Assembly: GCA_944989445.1 (NCBI GenBank) | Contig: CALYLW010000130.1 | Span: forward strand, 1,953,666-2,017,665 | Length of the DNA: 64,000 nt | Direction: 5' to 3' | DNA from: Ampullaceana balthica | Taxonomy: Eukaryota; Mollusca; Gastropoda; Lymnaeidae | Part shown: in pieces, positions 44,501 through 56,344 of the stretch | Layout of the letters: each line of letters starts with the position of its first letter | Position numbering within the stretch: the first letter of the stretch is position 1 | Program-made: the position numbers and the translations under genes | The notes under the pieces: generated by a model | The model's database searches: none | Told to the model about the DNA's origin: nothing | Seen by the model: only the letters and a program-made list of their open reading frames with translations

Positions 44501-44992
44501 TAGTGACACCACCTCTATAGACACCACCTCTATAGACACCACCTCTATAGACACCACCTCTAGTGACACCACCTCTATAGACACCACCTTAGGTGACACC
44601 ACCTTTAGTGACACCACCTTTAGTGACACCACCTCTATAGACACCACCTCTAGTGACACCACCTTTAGTGACACCACCTCTATAGACACCACCTCTAGTG
44701 ACACCACCTTTATAGACAACACCTCTAGTGACACCACCTCTAGTGACACCACCTCTATAGACACCACCTCTATAGACACCACCCCTAGTGACACCACCTC
44801 TATAGACACCACCTCTATAGACACCACCTCTAGTGACACCACCTCTATAGACACCACCTCTATAGACACCACCTCTAGTGACACCACCTATAGTGACACC
44901 ACCTCTATAGACAACACCTCTAGTGACACCACCTCTAGTGACACCACCTATATTGACACCACCTCTAGTGACACCATTTCAGATGACACTAC
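41516..44992. repeat. 15-bp minisatellite, 3.5 kb, about 230 copies, with higher-order blocks
   Basis: The unit is ACACCACCTCTATAG, with the main variants CTCTAGTG and CTATGGTG. A marker variant (GACACAACCTATGG) begins at 41791, 42016, 42330, 42525 and 43035. The spacings are 225, 314, 195 and 510 bp, all multiples of 15 except 314, which reflects a 1-bp deletion near 42189. From about 43425 to 43710 a 45-bp block (ACCTATGGTGACACCAACTC plus TAGTGACTACACC) repeats six times. From 41513 to 42189 the plus strand is open as (DTTSI/DTTSS)n; after the deletion the frame closes. Confidence 0.97.
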
Positions 44993-45774
44993 TCAAGCGC
45001 ATTCAAACTAGTTTATTCCAACTTCCCCTCTTCAATATCCACCTCTACATCGTTATTTCCCTGTATGTAATCCCCTCTCATCTTAAGTGTTTCATTAAAC
45101 ACGCCCCACATCCCCCCCCCCACACCCCATACTCTAATGGCGCTAAGGGAATTGTTTAGCACAGAAGCCAATATCTTATTTCTTGCCCCCAATAAAAAGC
45201 TCGAATTTATTCGGCTTATTTGTGTGTATTAGCTGACCATACGGCGTGGAACGGTTTTTTTTTGTTTTTTTTTGTTTTGTGTTTTGTTTGTTTTTTTTTG
45301 TTTGTTGTTTTTAAATTCCAAGAAAAAAACAAAAACAATTTATATCATTTTTTTAAATGCTGCTTTTCTGTTTACAACTCTATTCGTGCCATTGGCAAAG
45401 CGAGGTGGATGGGGGAAGAGAGAATGATGCAGCTTTACATAGATGTTGATGAATGTGTTGAACAACGCAGTGTGAGCAGAAAGCTAAGGAAGCACTATGT
45501 GAGGTCAGAGGTCAGACCTAACACCATCATCAGCACCATGGCCTCTGAAGTGCAGTTGTAAAGAATTTTTAGAGATTATATTACAGTGCGTTTATTACTC
45601 GTCTTTCCCAAAAGACGGACTGTTCTGTATCACTGTACTCGTGTATTTAGTTTTATACTTCATTTAAGATGTAAACACTCGTAATCTTGAAATCATAGAC
45701 AAAACAATAGTGTTTTAGAAATTGAGTGTGCAATGACTTATTCGCTAACATGAGAAGATTAAGCGACCTAGCTA
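44993..45774. other. unique DNA with T-rich tract and an unassigned frame
   Basis: A (TTTTG)-like tract lies at 45255-45312. The plus-strand frame that ends at TAA 45559 contains RWMGEERMMQLYIDVDECVE and KLRKHYVRSEVRPNTIIST over about 60 codons with balanced composition. It might be an exon or retrocopy fragment, but no start, splice site or family is evident. Confidence 0.3.
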
Positions 45775-46110
45775 CGACCACGGACGTAAATGGTAGGTGG
45801 TTTGACATACCAGATGGTCACGTTTAGACAACATAGCCAGGACCACGGATATAAATGGTAGGTGGTTTGACATACCAGATGGTCACTTTTAGACAACATA
45901 GCCAGGACCACGGACATAAATGGTAGGTGGTTTGACATACCAGATGGTCCCTTTTAGACGACATAGCCAGGACCACGGATATAAATGGCGGATGGTTCGA
46001 AAGACCAGATGGTCCCTTTTAGACGACATAGCTACGACTACGATCATAATTGGTATGTGGTATAACAGACCAGGTGGACACTTGATGACAACAAAGCTAC
46101 GACTACAGGC
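45775..46110. repeat. 65-bp minisatellite, about 5 copies
   Basis: The unit contains CCACGGACATAAATGGTAGG, TTTGACATACCAGATGGTC and TTAGACGACATAGCCAGGA. Outer copies are more diverged. Confidence 0.92.
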
Positions 46111-46490
46111 ATACATAGATAGTTGGAGAGACTAGATGGACATGCGAGGACAACACATATTACCTGGGATAGCAAAGACAACGGAATCCGGATACTGTCT
46201 TAATATAAGCAACTTGATTTGTTCTACAGCTTTCATTTTACAAAAAAAAAGCTTTTTTTTATCCCAACAACGCATTCTATATATAGATCGGATGTCGTCA
46301 CGTGGTTTAGATAACCGGACATCGATCCAAGACGACTCATTAAGAGAGGTGCTGGGTGCCAGCCCACGTGTGTCGCACAGCGTGATGAATAATTCAACAT
46401 ACGGCTTACTCCCCTTGACCCCTTGCTCCCTGGGGGCGTCTCGGTGACAAACGCGCCCCGACAACCACAAAACTGGACCAGGCTGACCCC
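46111..46490. other. unique DNA, no gene seen
   Basis: Short overlapping frames only. Confidence 0.5.
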
Positions 46491-46491
46491 A

Positions 46492-46622
46492 ACCCGTGAC
46501 ATCATTAGCCAGACCACAACCCGGGACATCTTCAGCCAGAACACATCGCGTGACATCATTAGCCAGACTCTAACCCGTGACATCTTCAGCCAGACTCTAA
46601 CCCGTGACATCCTCGCTGGCTG
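46492..46622. repeat. 27-bp minisatellite, about 5 copies
   Basis: AACCCGTGACATCTTCAGCC followed by AGACTCT, with CATTAGCC variants. Confidence 0.9.
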
Positions 46623-46654
46623 GTTAAACGCATCTTATCTTGATACTAGGTTGT

Positions 46655-46830
46655 TCTGGGGCGCCTAAGGCGCCCACTTTTTAAAAAAAGCCCAAGTAAC
46701 TTACGTGAATGTTATTGCATGCGTTCGAATCAGTTTGTCCGACAACCAAAAATTGGTATGTGAATGTTCGAATCAGTGTGTCCGACAACCAAAAATTGGT
46801 ATGTGAATGAGTTCAATAAAAAGAATGAAT
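46655..46830. mobile_element. family C interspersed repeat, second copy
   Basis: GGGGCGCCTAAGGCGCCCAC and AAAAAAGCCCAAGTAACTTA match the start of the repeat at 10742. It includes a 46-bp direct duplication with GTTCGAATCAGTTTGTCCGA and CAACCAAAAATTGGTATG at 46722-46802. Confidence 0.45.
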
Positions 46831-47226
46831 AATTAAAAGTTAGTTCATTAGAATGATTTATTTTTCACAAAATTTCTCTATACATCCCTTTTCCAAAATT
46901 AAAATATAAGCTCAAACAATGACGCCATATAATAGTTTACGGCGAGAAACAACACGCTCTGTTAATCTCGAAACCAAAATGATTATTATTTTACGTCTAC
47001 ATTTTCAATTTTTAAAAAAAAATATGCAGATTATGTCCTTTAGCGTTACAGAATGAGTGACCTGGGCTTTTATATTATTTATGTAGGGATATTTAAGACA
47101 TCTATGACTGTGTTATTTCGTTGACGGAATGCTCGCTGTGTTTACTTTAAAAAGCCGATGAATGTCCCGTGTGACCCATCTTTCTAACTGACAAGAGATT
47201 TTGTTTTTCCACAAACTTGACCACTT
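46831..47226. other. unique AT-rich DNA
   Basis: It may be the remainder of the family C element; no boundary could be set. Confidence 0.4.
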
Positions 47227-47234
47227 CTGCTACT

Positions 47235-47431
47235 CAGAGCCGTCTTTACACAATTTTGGGCCCCCGGGCAAAGAAATTGTGTTGGGCCCATGGGCAAAGA
47301 ACGAGTGCCTCACAGGAATAAAAAATAATTATACATAATATATTTAAATAAACTTATTCCCATGGGGCCCCTATGCTCGTGGCCCCCCCCCTGGCAAATG
47401 CCCAACGGGCCTATGCGTTAAGACGGCCCTG
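47235..47431. mobile_element. hAT MITE with CAGAGCCGTCTT termini, copy 1
   Basis: The left end is CAGAGCCGTCTTTACACAAT and the right end is GCGTTAAGACGGCCCTG. The perfect 8-bp duplication CTGCTACT lies at 47227-47234 and 47432-47439. 197 bp. A second copy at 50677-50864 shares TATTCCCATGGGGCCC and CCAACGGGCCTATGCGTTAA. Confidence 0.93.
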
Positions 47432-47439
47432 CTGCTACT

Positions 47440-47714
47440 GTTAAACAGTTTCCAGTAGCGTGCTCACATCATTAAGTCGTTCACCAAATGTAAAACCTTT
47501 CCTAAATTTAATCACTTATTGAAAATAAAAATCTATCAAACAAACAAAAACAACAACAATCGTATACCTTTGTCCTTGTGCCACGGTATTACTCGACAAA
47601 AAATACATACATTTTAAACAGACATTTTTTATAGACATTTATCAGCTAATTTTCCAAGACTGCAAAGTATAAGGGAAGAAATGTTCCTATATTTAAATTA
47701 TTACTTTACAGATA
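47440..47714. other. unique AT-rich DNA
   Basis: Nothing recognised. Confidence 0.5.
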
Positions 47715-47716
47715 TA

Positions 47717-48288
47717 CCGTATATACTCGTTTTATAGCCCGTTCGTTCATAAGCACACACACACACTTTTGGAAGGGAAAAGTATTAAAAGTGTATAGCC
47801 CGATCGCAAGCCGATCCCACAAAAATAATAGGACAGCTTTAAAAAAATGGTACATATTTTTTTAAAACTACAAGCTAAATCGGCCATTATGATTGTTTAC
47901 TTTGTACTACCTATCTTTGTCTTTCTGCTCTTTGTTAAGCAAGAGTTACCGGTATTTAAAAAATATATATATTTAGTAAACATTTACGAAAGCGCGTACA
48001 TTAAAATCCGTGGTTGAAAACAAAATTTGTAAAACAATTTATTAAAACGTTCACAAAAATAAATAAAATGATTAAATAAGATAAGCGCTGACTTTCATAA
48101 TTATACTATAGCTTCTGATAGAGCGGTCGAATCTTGTAGAATGTAGAAAAGGACATTGATAATCTACAATAACACCGATATTGAATATCCATGCAGAAAT
48201 CACCTATGACCCGCTCATAAGCCGAATCACCCACTTTTCCCCCTAGATTTTGTCCAAAAAAAGTCGACTGTCGAACGAGTATATACGG
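47717..48288. mobile_element. Tc1/mariner-like MITE with CCGTATATACTCGTT termini
   Basis: The left end CCGTATATACTCGTT and the exact reverse complement at the right end (15/15) are flanked by TA on both sides (47715-47716 and 48289-48290), the hallmark target duplication of Tc1/mariner-type elements. 572 bp without a transposase frame. Its right half has a diverged second copy at 59059-59354. Confidence 0.82.
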
Positions 48289-48511
48289 TAATATAAGAGA
48301 ATATTTTCAAGATGATTGTTTAAGTGAAGCTGTTTTTATTTCTTGCATTTTTCATCAATCACGTGGCCATTCTACTTAATGGAATTTGCAATCTCTGAAA
48401 TGCCGAGTGTCCTTGACCTTGCGATTCACGCGCATGGGCACAGCTTACACTCGACGGAACGGAATTAAATTCTATTTTTATTTCTAAAAAAATAGGAGAG
48501 CACAGATGTGT

Positions 48512-48632
48512 GTATGGAGAGTTGGAAAGCGGGGAAGATGAAGAGTTGGAAAGGAGGGAAGATGGAGATTTGGAAAGTGGGGAAGATGGAGAGTTTGAAA
48601 GTAGGGAAGATGGAGAGTTTCAAAGTAGGGCC
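48512..48632. repeat. 24-bp minisatellite, about 5 copies
   Basis: GATGGAGAGTTGGAAAGTAG followed by GGAA; purine-only apart from T. The open frame (ELESGEDG type) is a product of the 8-codon period. Confidence 0.9.
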
Positions 48633-49045
48633 TCTTTCATAACGACCCCAGACAATTTGGCCCTGGTCAAACCGATCACGGTCAAAACGACCCCAGACAA
48701 ATTGTTAACATTTTTTTTTACATTTACATTTTAGAATATTAACCTTTTGTCAACTTTTTCACCTTTTAAGAAAGTAGTCAAATTGTACAATTATTACGTG
48801 TGATGTTATTATATTATTTCTTCTCAACAAACAATTATGACTTGGTAACATATAGAGTAACTTTTATTAATTTTTTTGTGTGATGTTATTAATATTGTTT
48901 TTTGTGAACTAAAACCTACACTAAATCGGTCAGTAAAATGACTAATATAATATTTGAGTGTATTTTTTAAATTCATTTCAACATCTATTAGTCCAGGGCC
49001 AATTTGTCGGGGGCCGTTTTGTCCCGGGCCTTTTTGTCGGTTAAC
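48632..49045. mobile_element. fold-back element with imperfect inverted arms
   Basis: The left arm carries CCAGACAATTTGGCCCTGG and AAAACGACCCCAGACAAATT. The right arm carries CCAGGGCCAATTTGTCGGG and GGGGGCCGTTTTGTCCCGGG, largely their reverse complements. About 280 bp of AT-rich DNA lies between. No target duplication was found, so ends are approximate. Confidence 0.5.
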
Positions 49046-49150
49046 CGTTCGAAATGCCACAAAATGTTCGCCTGTATGCCTGCTGTTAGCTTTATACTTC
49101 TTCGTTTATTATGAAAATGCAAATTTAGATGTAATGAATGAGAAATGTTT

Positions 49151-49515
49151 TTAAAAAACCCGTAAAAAACAAAGTGTTTGACTTTAAATCCTTTATATAC
49201 GAGACATAACTAAAAGAATGTTCATTATAATATGCATCGCACGATAATACAAAAATACAAAATTTTAGTTATGTCTCAAATGTATAAAAGATATATAGTA
49301 AAAAAAACAACAACAACTACGTTATGGCTGCTAAATTTCACCTCCATTTGATAATCGGAAAAGGGTTATAAAAACATTTTTAAAGTAATGCGGACGGCGA
49401 GACAGACTAGCATAAACATTTACAGATCGGGAACAAATTTTTTTAAAAGTATGGTCAATATAATACGCACCTCACCACGCGACAGGAAAATATTAAAAAT
49501 GTTGTTGGGTATAAT
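49151..49515 (+). mobile_element. family A repeat, 5' two-thirds
   Basis: It has AACCCGTAAAAAACAAAGTG, TACGAGACATAACTAAAAGA and CTGCTAAATTTCACCTCCAT in the family order and stops where the 35-bp array begins. The terminal GTTAATATAAGGG is absent. Confidence 0.7.
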
Positions 49516-49532
49516 ACGCCCCGCGACACTCT

Positions 49533-49975
49533 AGCACAGGACCAATACTGACTATTGGTGCCAAAACCACACATGACCAATACTGACTATTGGTGCCAAA
49601 ACCACACATGACCAATACTGACCATTGGTGCCAAAACCACACATGACCAATACTGACAATTGGTGCCAAAACCACACATGACCAATACTGACTATTGGTG
49701 CCAAAACCACACATGACCAATACTGACCATTGGTGCCAAAACCACACATGACCAATACTGACTATTGGTGCCAAAACCACACATGACCAATACTGACTAT
49801 TGGTGCCAAAACCACACATGACCAATACTGACCATTGGTGCCAAAACCACACAGGACCAATACTGACTATTGGTGCCAAAACCACACATGACCAATACTG
49901 ACCATTGGTGCCAAAACCACACATGACCAATACTGACCATTGGTGCCAAAACCACACAGGACCAATACTGACCAT
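49533..49975. repeat. 35-bp minisatellite, about 12.5 copies
   Basis: The unit contains CAATACTGACTATTGGTGCC and AAAACCACACATGAC. The only frequent changes are CTATTGG/CCATTGG and CATG/CAGG. Open frames on the minus strand (WFWHQWSVLVMCGFG type) reflect the array. Confidence 0.96.
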
Positions 49976-50108
49976 TATATCATCAACATAAGGATCTTAG
50001 TATATGTCATCAACATAAGAATCTTGGCATATGTCATCAACATAAGAATCTTGACACATATCACCAACATATGAATCTTGACAGATGACGTCAGCATAAG
50101 AATCTTGT
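49976..50108. repeat. 27-bp minisatellite, about 5 copies
   Basis: CATCAACATAAGAATCTTGG followed by CATATGT, more diverged to the right. It directly abuts the 35-bp array. Confidence 0.9.
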
Positions 50109-50668
50109 AAATTATATTATTGATCTGCTTCCACTGCTCTGTAGCGTCTGCTGGGAAGCCACTACTCTTTCGGTTTCGTGTTTCTATGCAGTTATTGTGT
50201 AATGAGGAACGCCACGACGGTCCTTATTTTCGCCTAACATTGCCAGATTTCCAGGTTTCCATCCGTCCACCACCCCCACCCTCGACCATTCACTTCTGCC
50301 ACTTTTCAAAATGTTCTCGAATGTTCCACATGTTGTTTCCCGTCGTTCAACCCATGTAATCACCAACAACCTTTCGGCGCGTGTTTCAATTAAAATTTCT
50401 CCATCACAACACGGCTGATAACAGGGGGCTAAACTCTTGCACCTGTTTGCTTGACGTGTCAAGAATTGTCTGTTTTAGATCACCGCTTTTCCCTAAGTGT
50501 GTTTATTTTAGGTAACTGGCGACAGTTCAGGTAGCCAAGGTAAAGTTATCTTAGATTTTTTAAAAAAATAAATCATTTGCATTTGTTTATGTTGGGGATT
50601 TCGGGAGGGGGAAGTTTGGAGGCTGTGAGAGGGTGGTGGGTGACCTTGGACGCCACAGTAATTCTTTA
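50109..50668. other. unique DNA, no supported gene
   Basis: Overlapping 79-92 codon frames on opposite strands near 50120-50460 without recognisable motifs. Confidence 0.45.
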
Positions 50669-50676
50669 GATGGAGG

Positions 50677-50864
50677 CAGAGCCGTCTTTACACCATTTTG
50701 ATCCCCCGGGCAAAGAACTAGTGTTGGGCCCCTCCCGCGCAGAAATAAAAAATAAATATTCATATTTTTTATAAAGAAACATATTCCCATGGGGCCCTTA
50801 TGCTCGTAGCCCCCCCCCGGGCAAAAGCCCAACGGGCCTATGCGTTAAGACGGCCCTGGCCCTG
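50677..50864. mobile_element. hAT MITE with CAGAGCCGTCTT termini, copy 2
   Basis: The left end is CAGAGCCGTCTTTACACCAT. The right end is GCGTTAAGACGGCCCTG plus a 6-bp repeat of GCCCTG. The flanks GATGGAGG (50669-50676) and GATGGAAG (50865-50872) agree at 7 of 8. Same family as 47235-47431. Confidence 0.88.
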
Positions 50865-50872
50865 GATGGAAG

Positions 50873-51122
50873 GCCGTTGTTGCAGAAAAAATTCAACCCC
50901 CCCCCCAACCCCCCAATACAGATTCTTGACTCTTGACCCGGCGGAATTATTTGTAAAATAAAAGTTCCATGGAGATTTTGCCTCCAGATTGAAATAAATA
51001 AATAAATTCTCCCCGGCCTTTAAACAAAGTCCCCCTCAGAACAATACCGCTCCAATCACACTTTAAATGTAATACCAAAAAATCACTCAAAAATAAAAGA
51101 GTAGATAACAATTATTCTTGTT
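50873..51122. other. unique DNA left of the large satellite
   Basis: C-run at about 50898; nothing else recognised. Confidence 0.5.
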
Positions 51123-54100
51123 ATAGTCACACATGATTACTTAAATACTGCTGGTTTCATCGTCTTTAAGTAATCATATAGTCACACATGATTACTTAAA
51201 TACTGCTGGTTTCATCGTCTTTAAGTAATCATATAGTCACACATGATTACTTAAATACTGCTGGTTTCATCGTCTTTAAGTAATCATATAGTCACACATG
51301 ATTACTTAAATACTGCTGGTTTCATCGTCTTTAAGTAATCATATAGTCACACATGATTACTTAAATACTGCTGGTTTCATCGTCTTTAAGTAATCATATA
51401 GTCACACATGATTACTTAAATACTGCTGGTTTCATCGTCTTTAAGTAATCATATAGTCACACATGATTACTTAAATACTGCTGGTTTCATCGTCTTTAAG
51501 TAATCATATAGTCACACATGATTACTTAAATACTGCTGGTTTCATCGTCTTTAAGTAATCATATAGTCACACATGATTACTTAAATACTGCTGGTTTCAT
51601 CGTCTTTAAGTAATCATATAGTCACACATGATTACTTAAATACTGCTGGTTTCATCGTCTTTAAGTAATCATATAGTCACACATGATTACTTAAATACTG
51701 CTGGCTTCATCGTCTTTAAGTAATCATATAGTCACACATGATTACTTAAATACTGCTGGTTTCATCGTCTTTAAGTAATCATATAGTCACACATGATTAC
51801 TTAAATACTGCTGGTTTCATCGTCTTTAAGTAATCATATAGTCACACATGATTACTTAAATACTGCTGGTTTCATCGTCTTTAAGTAATCATATAGTCAC
51901 ACATGATTACTTAAATACTGCTGGCTTCATCGTCTTTAAGTAATCATATAGTCACACATGATTACTTAAATACTGCTGGCTTCATCGTCTTTAAGTAATC
52001 ATATAGTCACACATGATTACTTAAATACTGCTGGTTTCATCGTCTTTAAGTAATCATATAGTCACACATGATTACTTAAATACTGCTGGCTTCATCGTCT
52101 TTAAGTAATCATATAGTCACACATGATTACTTAAATACTGCTGGTTTCATCGTCTTTAAGTAATCATATAGTCACACATGATTACTTAAATACTGCTGGT
52201 TTCATCGTCTTTAAGTAATCATATAGTCACACATGATTACTTAAATACTGCTGGCTTCATCGTCTTTAAGTAATCATATAGTCACACATGATTACTTAAA
52301 TACTGCTGGTTTCATCGTCTTTAAGTAATCATATAGTCACACATGATTACTTAAATACTGCTGGTTTCATCGTCTTTAAGTAATCATATAGTCACACATG
52401 ATTACTTAAATACTGCTGGCTTCATCGTCTTTAAGTAATCATATAGTCACACATGATTACTTAAATACTGCTGGCTTCATCGTCTTTAAGTAATCATATA
52501 GTCACACATGATTACTTAAATACTGCTGGTTTCATCGTCTTTAAGTAATCATATAGTCACACATGATTACTTAAATACTGCTGGTTTCATCGTCTTTAAG
52601 TAATCATATAGTCACACATGATTACTTAAATACTGCTGGTTTCATCGTCTTTAAGTAATCATATAGTCACACATGATTACTTAAATACTGCTGGTTTCAT
52701 CGTCTTTAAGTAATCATATAGTCACACATGATTACTTAAATACTGCTGGTTTCATCGTCTTTAAGTAATCATATAGTCACACATGATTACTTAAATACTG
52801 CTGGTTTCATCGTCTTTAAGTAATCATATAGTCACACATGATTACTTAAATACTGCTGGTTTCATCGTCTTTAAGTAATCATATAGTCACACATGATTAC
52901 TTAAATACTGCTGGTTTCATCGTCTTTAAGTAATCATATAGTCACACATGATTACTTAAATACTGCTGGTTTCATCGTCTTTAAGTAATCATATAGTCAC
53001 ACATGATTACTTAAATACTGCTGGTTTCATCGTCTTTAAGTAATCATATAGTCACACATGATTACTTAAATACTGCTGGTTTCATCGTCTTTAAGTAATC
53101 ATATAGTCACACATGATTACTTAAATACTGCTGGTTTCATCGTCTTTAAGTAATCATATAGTCACACATGATTACTTAAATACTGCTGGTTTCATCGTCT
53201 TTAAGTAATCATATAGTCACACATGATTACTTAAATACTGCTGGTTTCATCGTCTTTAAGTAATCATATAGTCACACATGATTACTTAAATACTGCTGGT
53301 TTCATCGTCTTTAAGTAATCATATAGTCACACATGATTACTTAAATACTGCTGGTTTCATCGTCTTTAAGTAATCATATAGTCACACATGATTACTTAAA
53401 TACTGCTGGTTTCATCGTCTTTAAGTAATCATATAGTCACACATGATTACTTAAATACTGCTGGCTTCATCGTCTTTAAGTAATCATATAGTCACACATG
53501 ATTACTTAAATACTGCTGGTTTCATCGTCTTTAAGTAATCATATAGTCACACATGATTACTTAAATACTGCTGGCTTCATCGTCTTTAAGTAATCATATA
53601 GTCACACATGATTACTTAAATACTGCTGATTTCATCGTCTTTAAGTAATCATATAGTCACACATGATTACTTAAATACTGCTGGTTTCATCGTCTTTAAG
53701 TAATCATATAGTCACACATGATTACTTAAATACTGCTGGTTTCATCGTCTTTAAGTAATCATATAGTCACACATGATTACTTAAATACTGCTGGTTTCAT
53801 CGTCTTTAAGTAATCATATAGTCACACATGATTACTTAAATACTGCTGGTTTCATCGTCTTTAAGTAATCATATAGTCACACATGATTACTTAAATACTG
53901 CTGGTTTCATCGTCTTTAAGTAATCATATAGTCACACATGATTACTTAAATACTGCTGGTTTCATCGTCTTTAAGTAATCATATAGTCACACATGATTAC
54001 TTAAATACTGCTGGTTTCATCGTCTTTAAGTAATCATATAGTCACACATGATTACTTAAATACTGCTGGTTTCATCGTCTTTAAGTAATCATATAGTCAC

Positions 54101-55402
54101 ACATGATTACTTAAATACTGCTGGTTTCATCGTCTTTAAGTAATCATATAGTCACACATGATTACTTAAATACTGCTGGTTTCATCGTCTTTAAGTAATC
54201 ATATAGTCACACATGATTACTTAAATACTGCTGGTTTCATCGTCTTTAAGTAATCATATAGTCACACATGATTACTTAAATACTGCTGGTTTCATCGTCT
54301 TTAAGTAATCATATAGTCACACATGATTACTTAAATACTGCTGGTTTCATCGTCTTTAAGTAATCATATAGTCACACATGATTACTTAAATACTGCTGGT
54401 TTCATCGTCTTTAAGTAATCATATAGTCACACATGATTACTTAAATACTGCTGGTTTCATCGTCTTTAAGTAATCATATAGTCACACATGATTACTTAAA
54501 TACTGCTGGTTTCATCGTCTTTAAGTAATCATATAGTCACACATGATTACTTAAATACTGCTGGTTTCATCGTCTTTAAGTAATCATATAGTCACACATG
54601 ATTACTTAAATACTGCTGGTTTCATCGTCTTTAAGTAATCATATAGTCACACATGATTACTTAAATACTGCTGGTTTCATCGTCTTTAAGTAATCATATA
54701 GTCACACATGATTACTTAAATACTGCTGGTTTCATCGTCTTTAAGTAATCATATAGTCACACATGATTACTTAAATACTGCTGATTTCATCGTCTTTAAG
54801 TAATCATATAGTCACACATGATTACTTAAATACTGCTGGTTTCATCGTCTTTAAGTAATCATATAGTCACACATGATTACTTAAATACTGCTGGTTTCAT
54901 CGTCTTTAAGTAATCATATAGTCACACATGATTACTTAAATACTGCTGGTTTCATCGTCTTTAAGTAATCATATAGTCACACGTGATTACTTAAATACTG
55001 CCGATTTCATCGTCTTTAAGTAATCATATAGTCACACATGATTACTTAAATACTGCTGGCTTCATCGTCTTTAAGTAATCATATAGTCACACATGATTAC
55101 TTAAATACTGCTGGCTTCATCGTCTTTAAGTAATCATATAGTCACACATGATTACTTAAATACTGCTGATTTCATCGTCTTTAAGTAATCATATAGTCAC
55201 ACATGATTACTTAAATACTGCTGGCTTCATCGTCTTTAAGTAATCATATAGTCACACATGATTACTTAAATACTGCTGGCTTCATCGTCTTTAAGTAATC
55301 ATATAGTCACACATGATTACTTAAATACTGCTGATTTCATCGTCTTTAAGTAATCATATAGTCACACATGATTACTTAAATACTGCTGATTTCATCGTCT
55401 TT
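51123..55402. repeat. 55-bp satellite with alternating inverted arms, about 78 copies
   Basis: Each unit is arm TGATTACTTAAA, spacer TACTGCTGGTTTCATCGTC (19 nt), the exact inverse arm TTTAAGTAATCA, and spacer TATAGTCACACA (12 nt); 12+19+12+12 = 55. Copies are nearly identical across 4.3 kb. Variation is almost confined to one dinucleotide in the long spacer (CTGGT, CTGGC or CTGAT). One unit at about 54980-55010 has ACGTGATT and CCGAT. The array ends when the inverse arm is replaced by TTGTCTTTCAG. Each arm can pair with the arm on either side, so hairpin or cruciform folding is possible. Confidence 0.98.
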
Positions 55403-56344
55403 GTCTTTCAGTTCTGTTTTTCTTTCATTTTTGAATTAACGCTGCGCAAATATCCATCCCTAAAAAAATGCTTCTCTCGGAGGTAAGCACCCCATTTGCC
55501 CTTGTTTTGTTACGCCGCTAGCTAATCTTATGATTGTTGAATTTCCAATAACCACGCACAAATGCACTAAATATTCTGAGACATAAACTTTAATACAACC
55601 ATAATGAACAAGAGATAAATCAATTTCAACTGTAAATATGCAGGTGTCACGATATACAGTCTCCCCCAAAATTAACTCTCTCCAAAATAAAGTCTCCCCC
55701 AAAACAAAGTCTCCCTGTGTGAGTCTTCCCTCACCTGAGTGAGTCTTTCCTCACCTGTGTCTGTTTTCATTGAAAAGTTACCTGCGTATCAATGTAAATC
55801 GTTTACACCCATGACAAGGCGGGTGTTGGGTGAGAGGGGAGGAGTAACATCAAAGTATTCATACGCCAATCTATGCCGTGGCAAAGACACAACAGGGGAA
55901 ATTTAAATATAAGCAAGGTGGTTCTTAAAGTATTTATATGTGAGTATACAACAAAACATGGCATTTAAAATGAATATGTGTAACTCCAGAAAACACATAA
56001 GATAAGCTTTATTTATAGAAGAAAGAAAAACAGGGGTTGGTCCACGCTAAATACATTTGCTTGTGGAACTGGTTTGTGTGTGATGAAATTATATGTGTAT
56101 GTCATGTGCACGAGTCGGTGTGGTAATGGTGTGTCTACGAATGTAAGACGAGGGTTGTTGGCGGATCAGATTAATGTAAATGTCATGAAGGTCTATGGGT
56201 GCTGGTGTCTAGGTTGGTTAAGGTTTGGTGGATTGTAGAGGAGTGGGCTGGGGATGGTCAATGGTAGGAGAATGGTTGTAGAGAGATGGTTTAGAATGGT
56301 GCATGGGGCTATTGATGGTGAAGTCAGACTTAGATTTTCAAAAG
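55403..56344. other. unique DNA, no supported gene
   Basis: Only an 80-codon minus-strand frame (55460-55702) without motifs; GTCTCCC phrases repeat loosely at 55660-55720. Confidence 0.5.

Noticed and set aside
48510..48734. Glu-rich 74-codon frame
   Set aside because: It is a product of the 24-bp purine array running into a transposon-like segment.
51123..55402. CRISPR-like array of palindromic repeats and spacers
   Set aside because: The spacers are identical from unit to unit rather than unique, no cas genes exist and the DNA is eukaryotic. It is a satellite.
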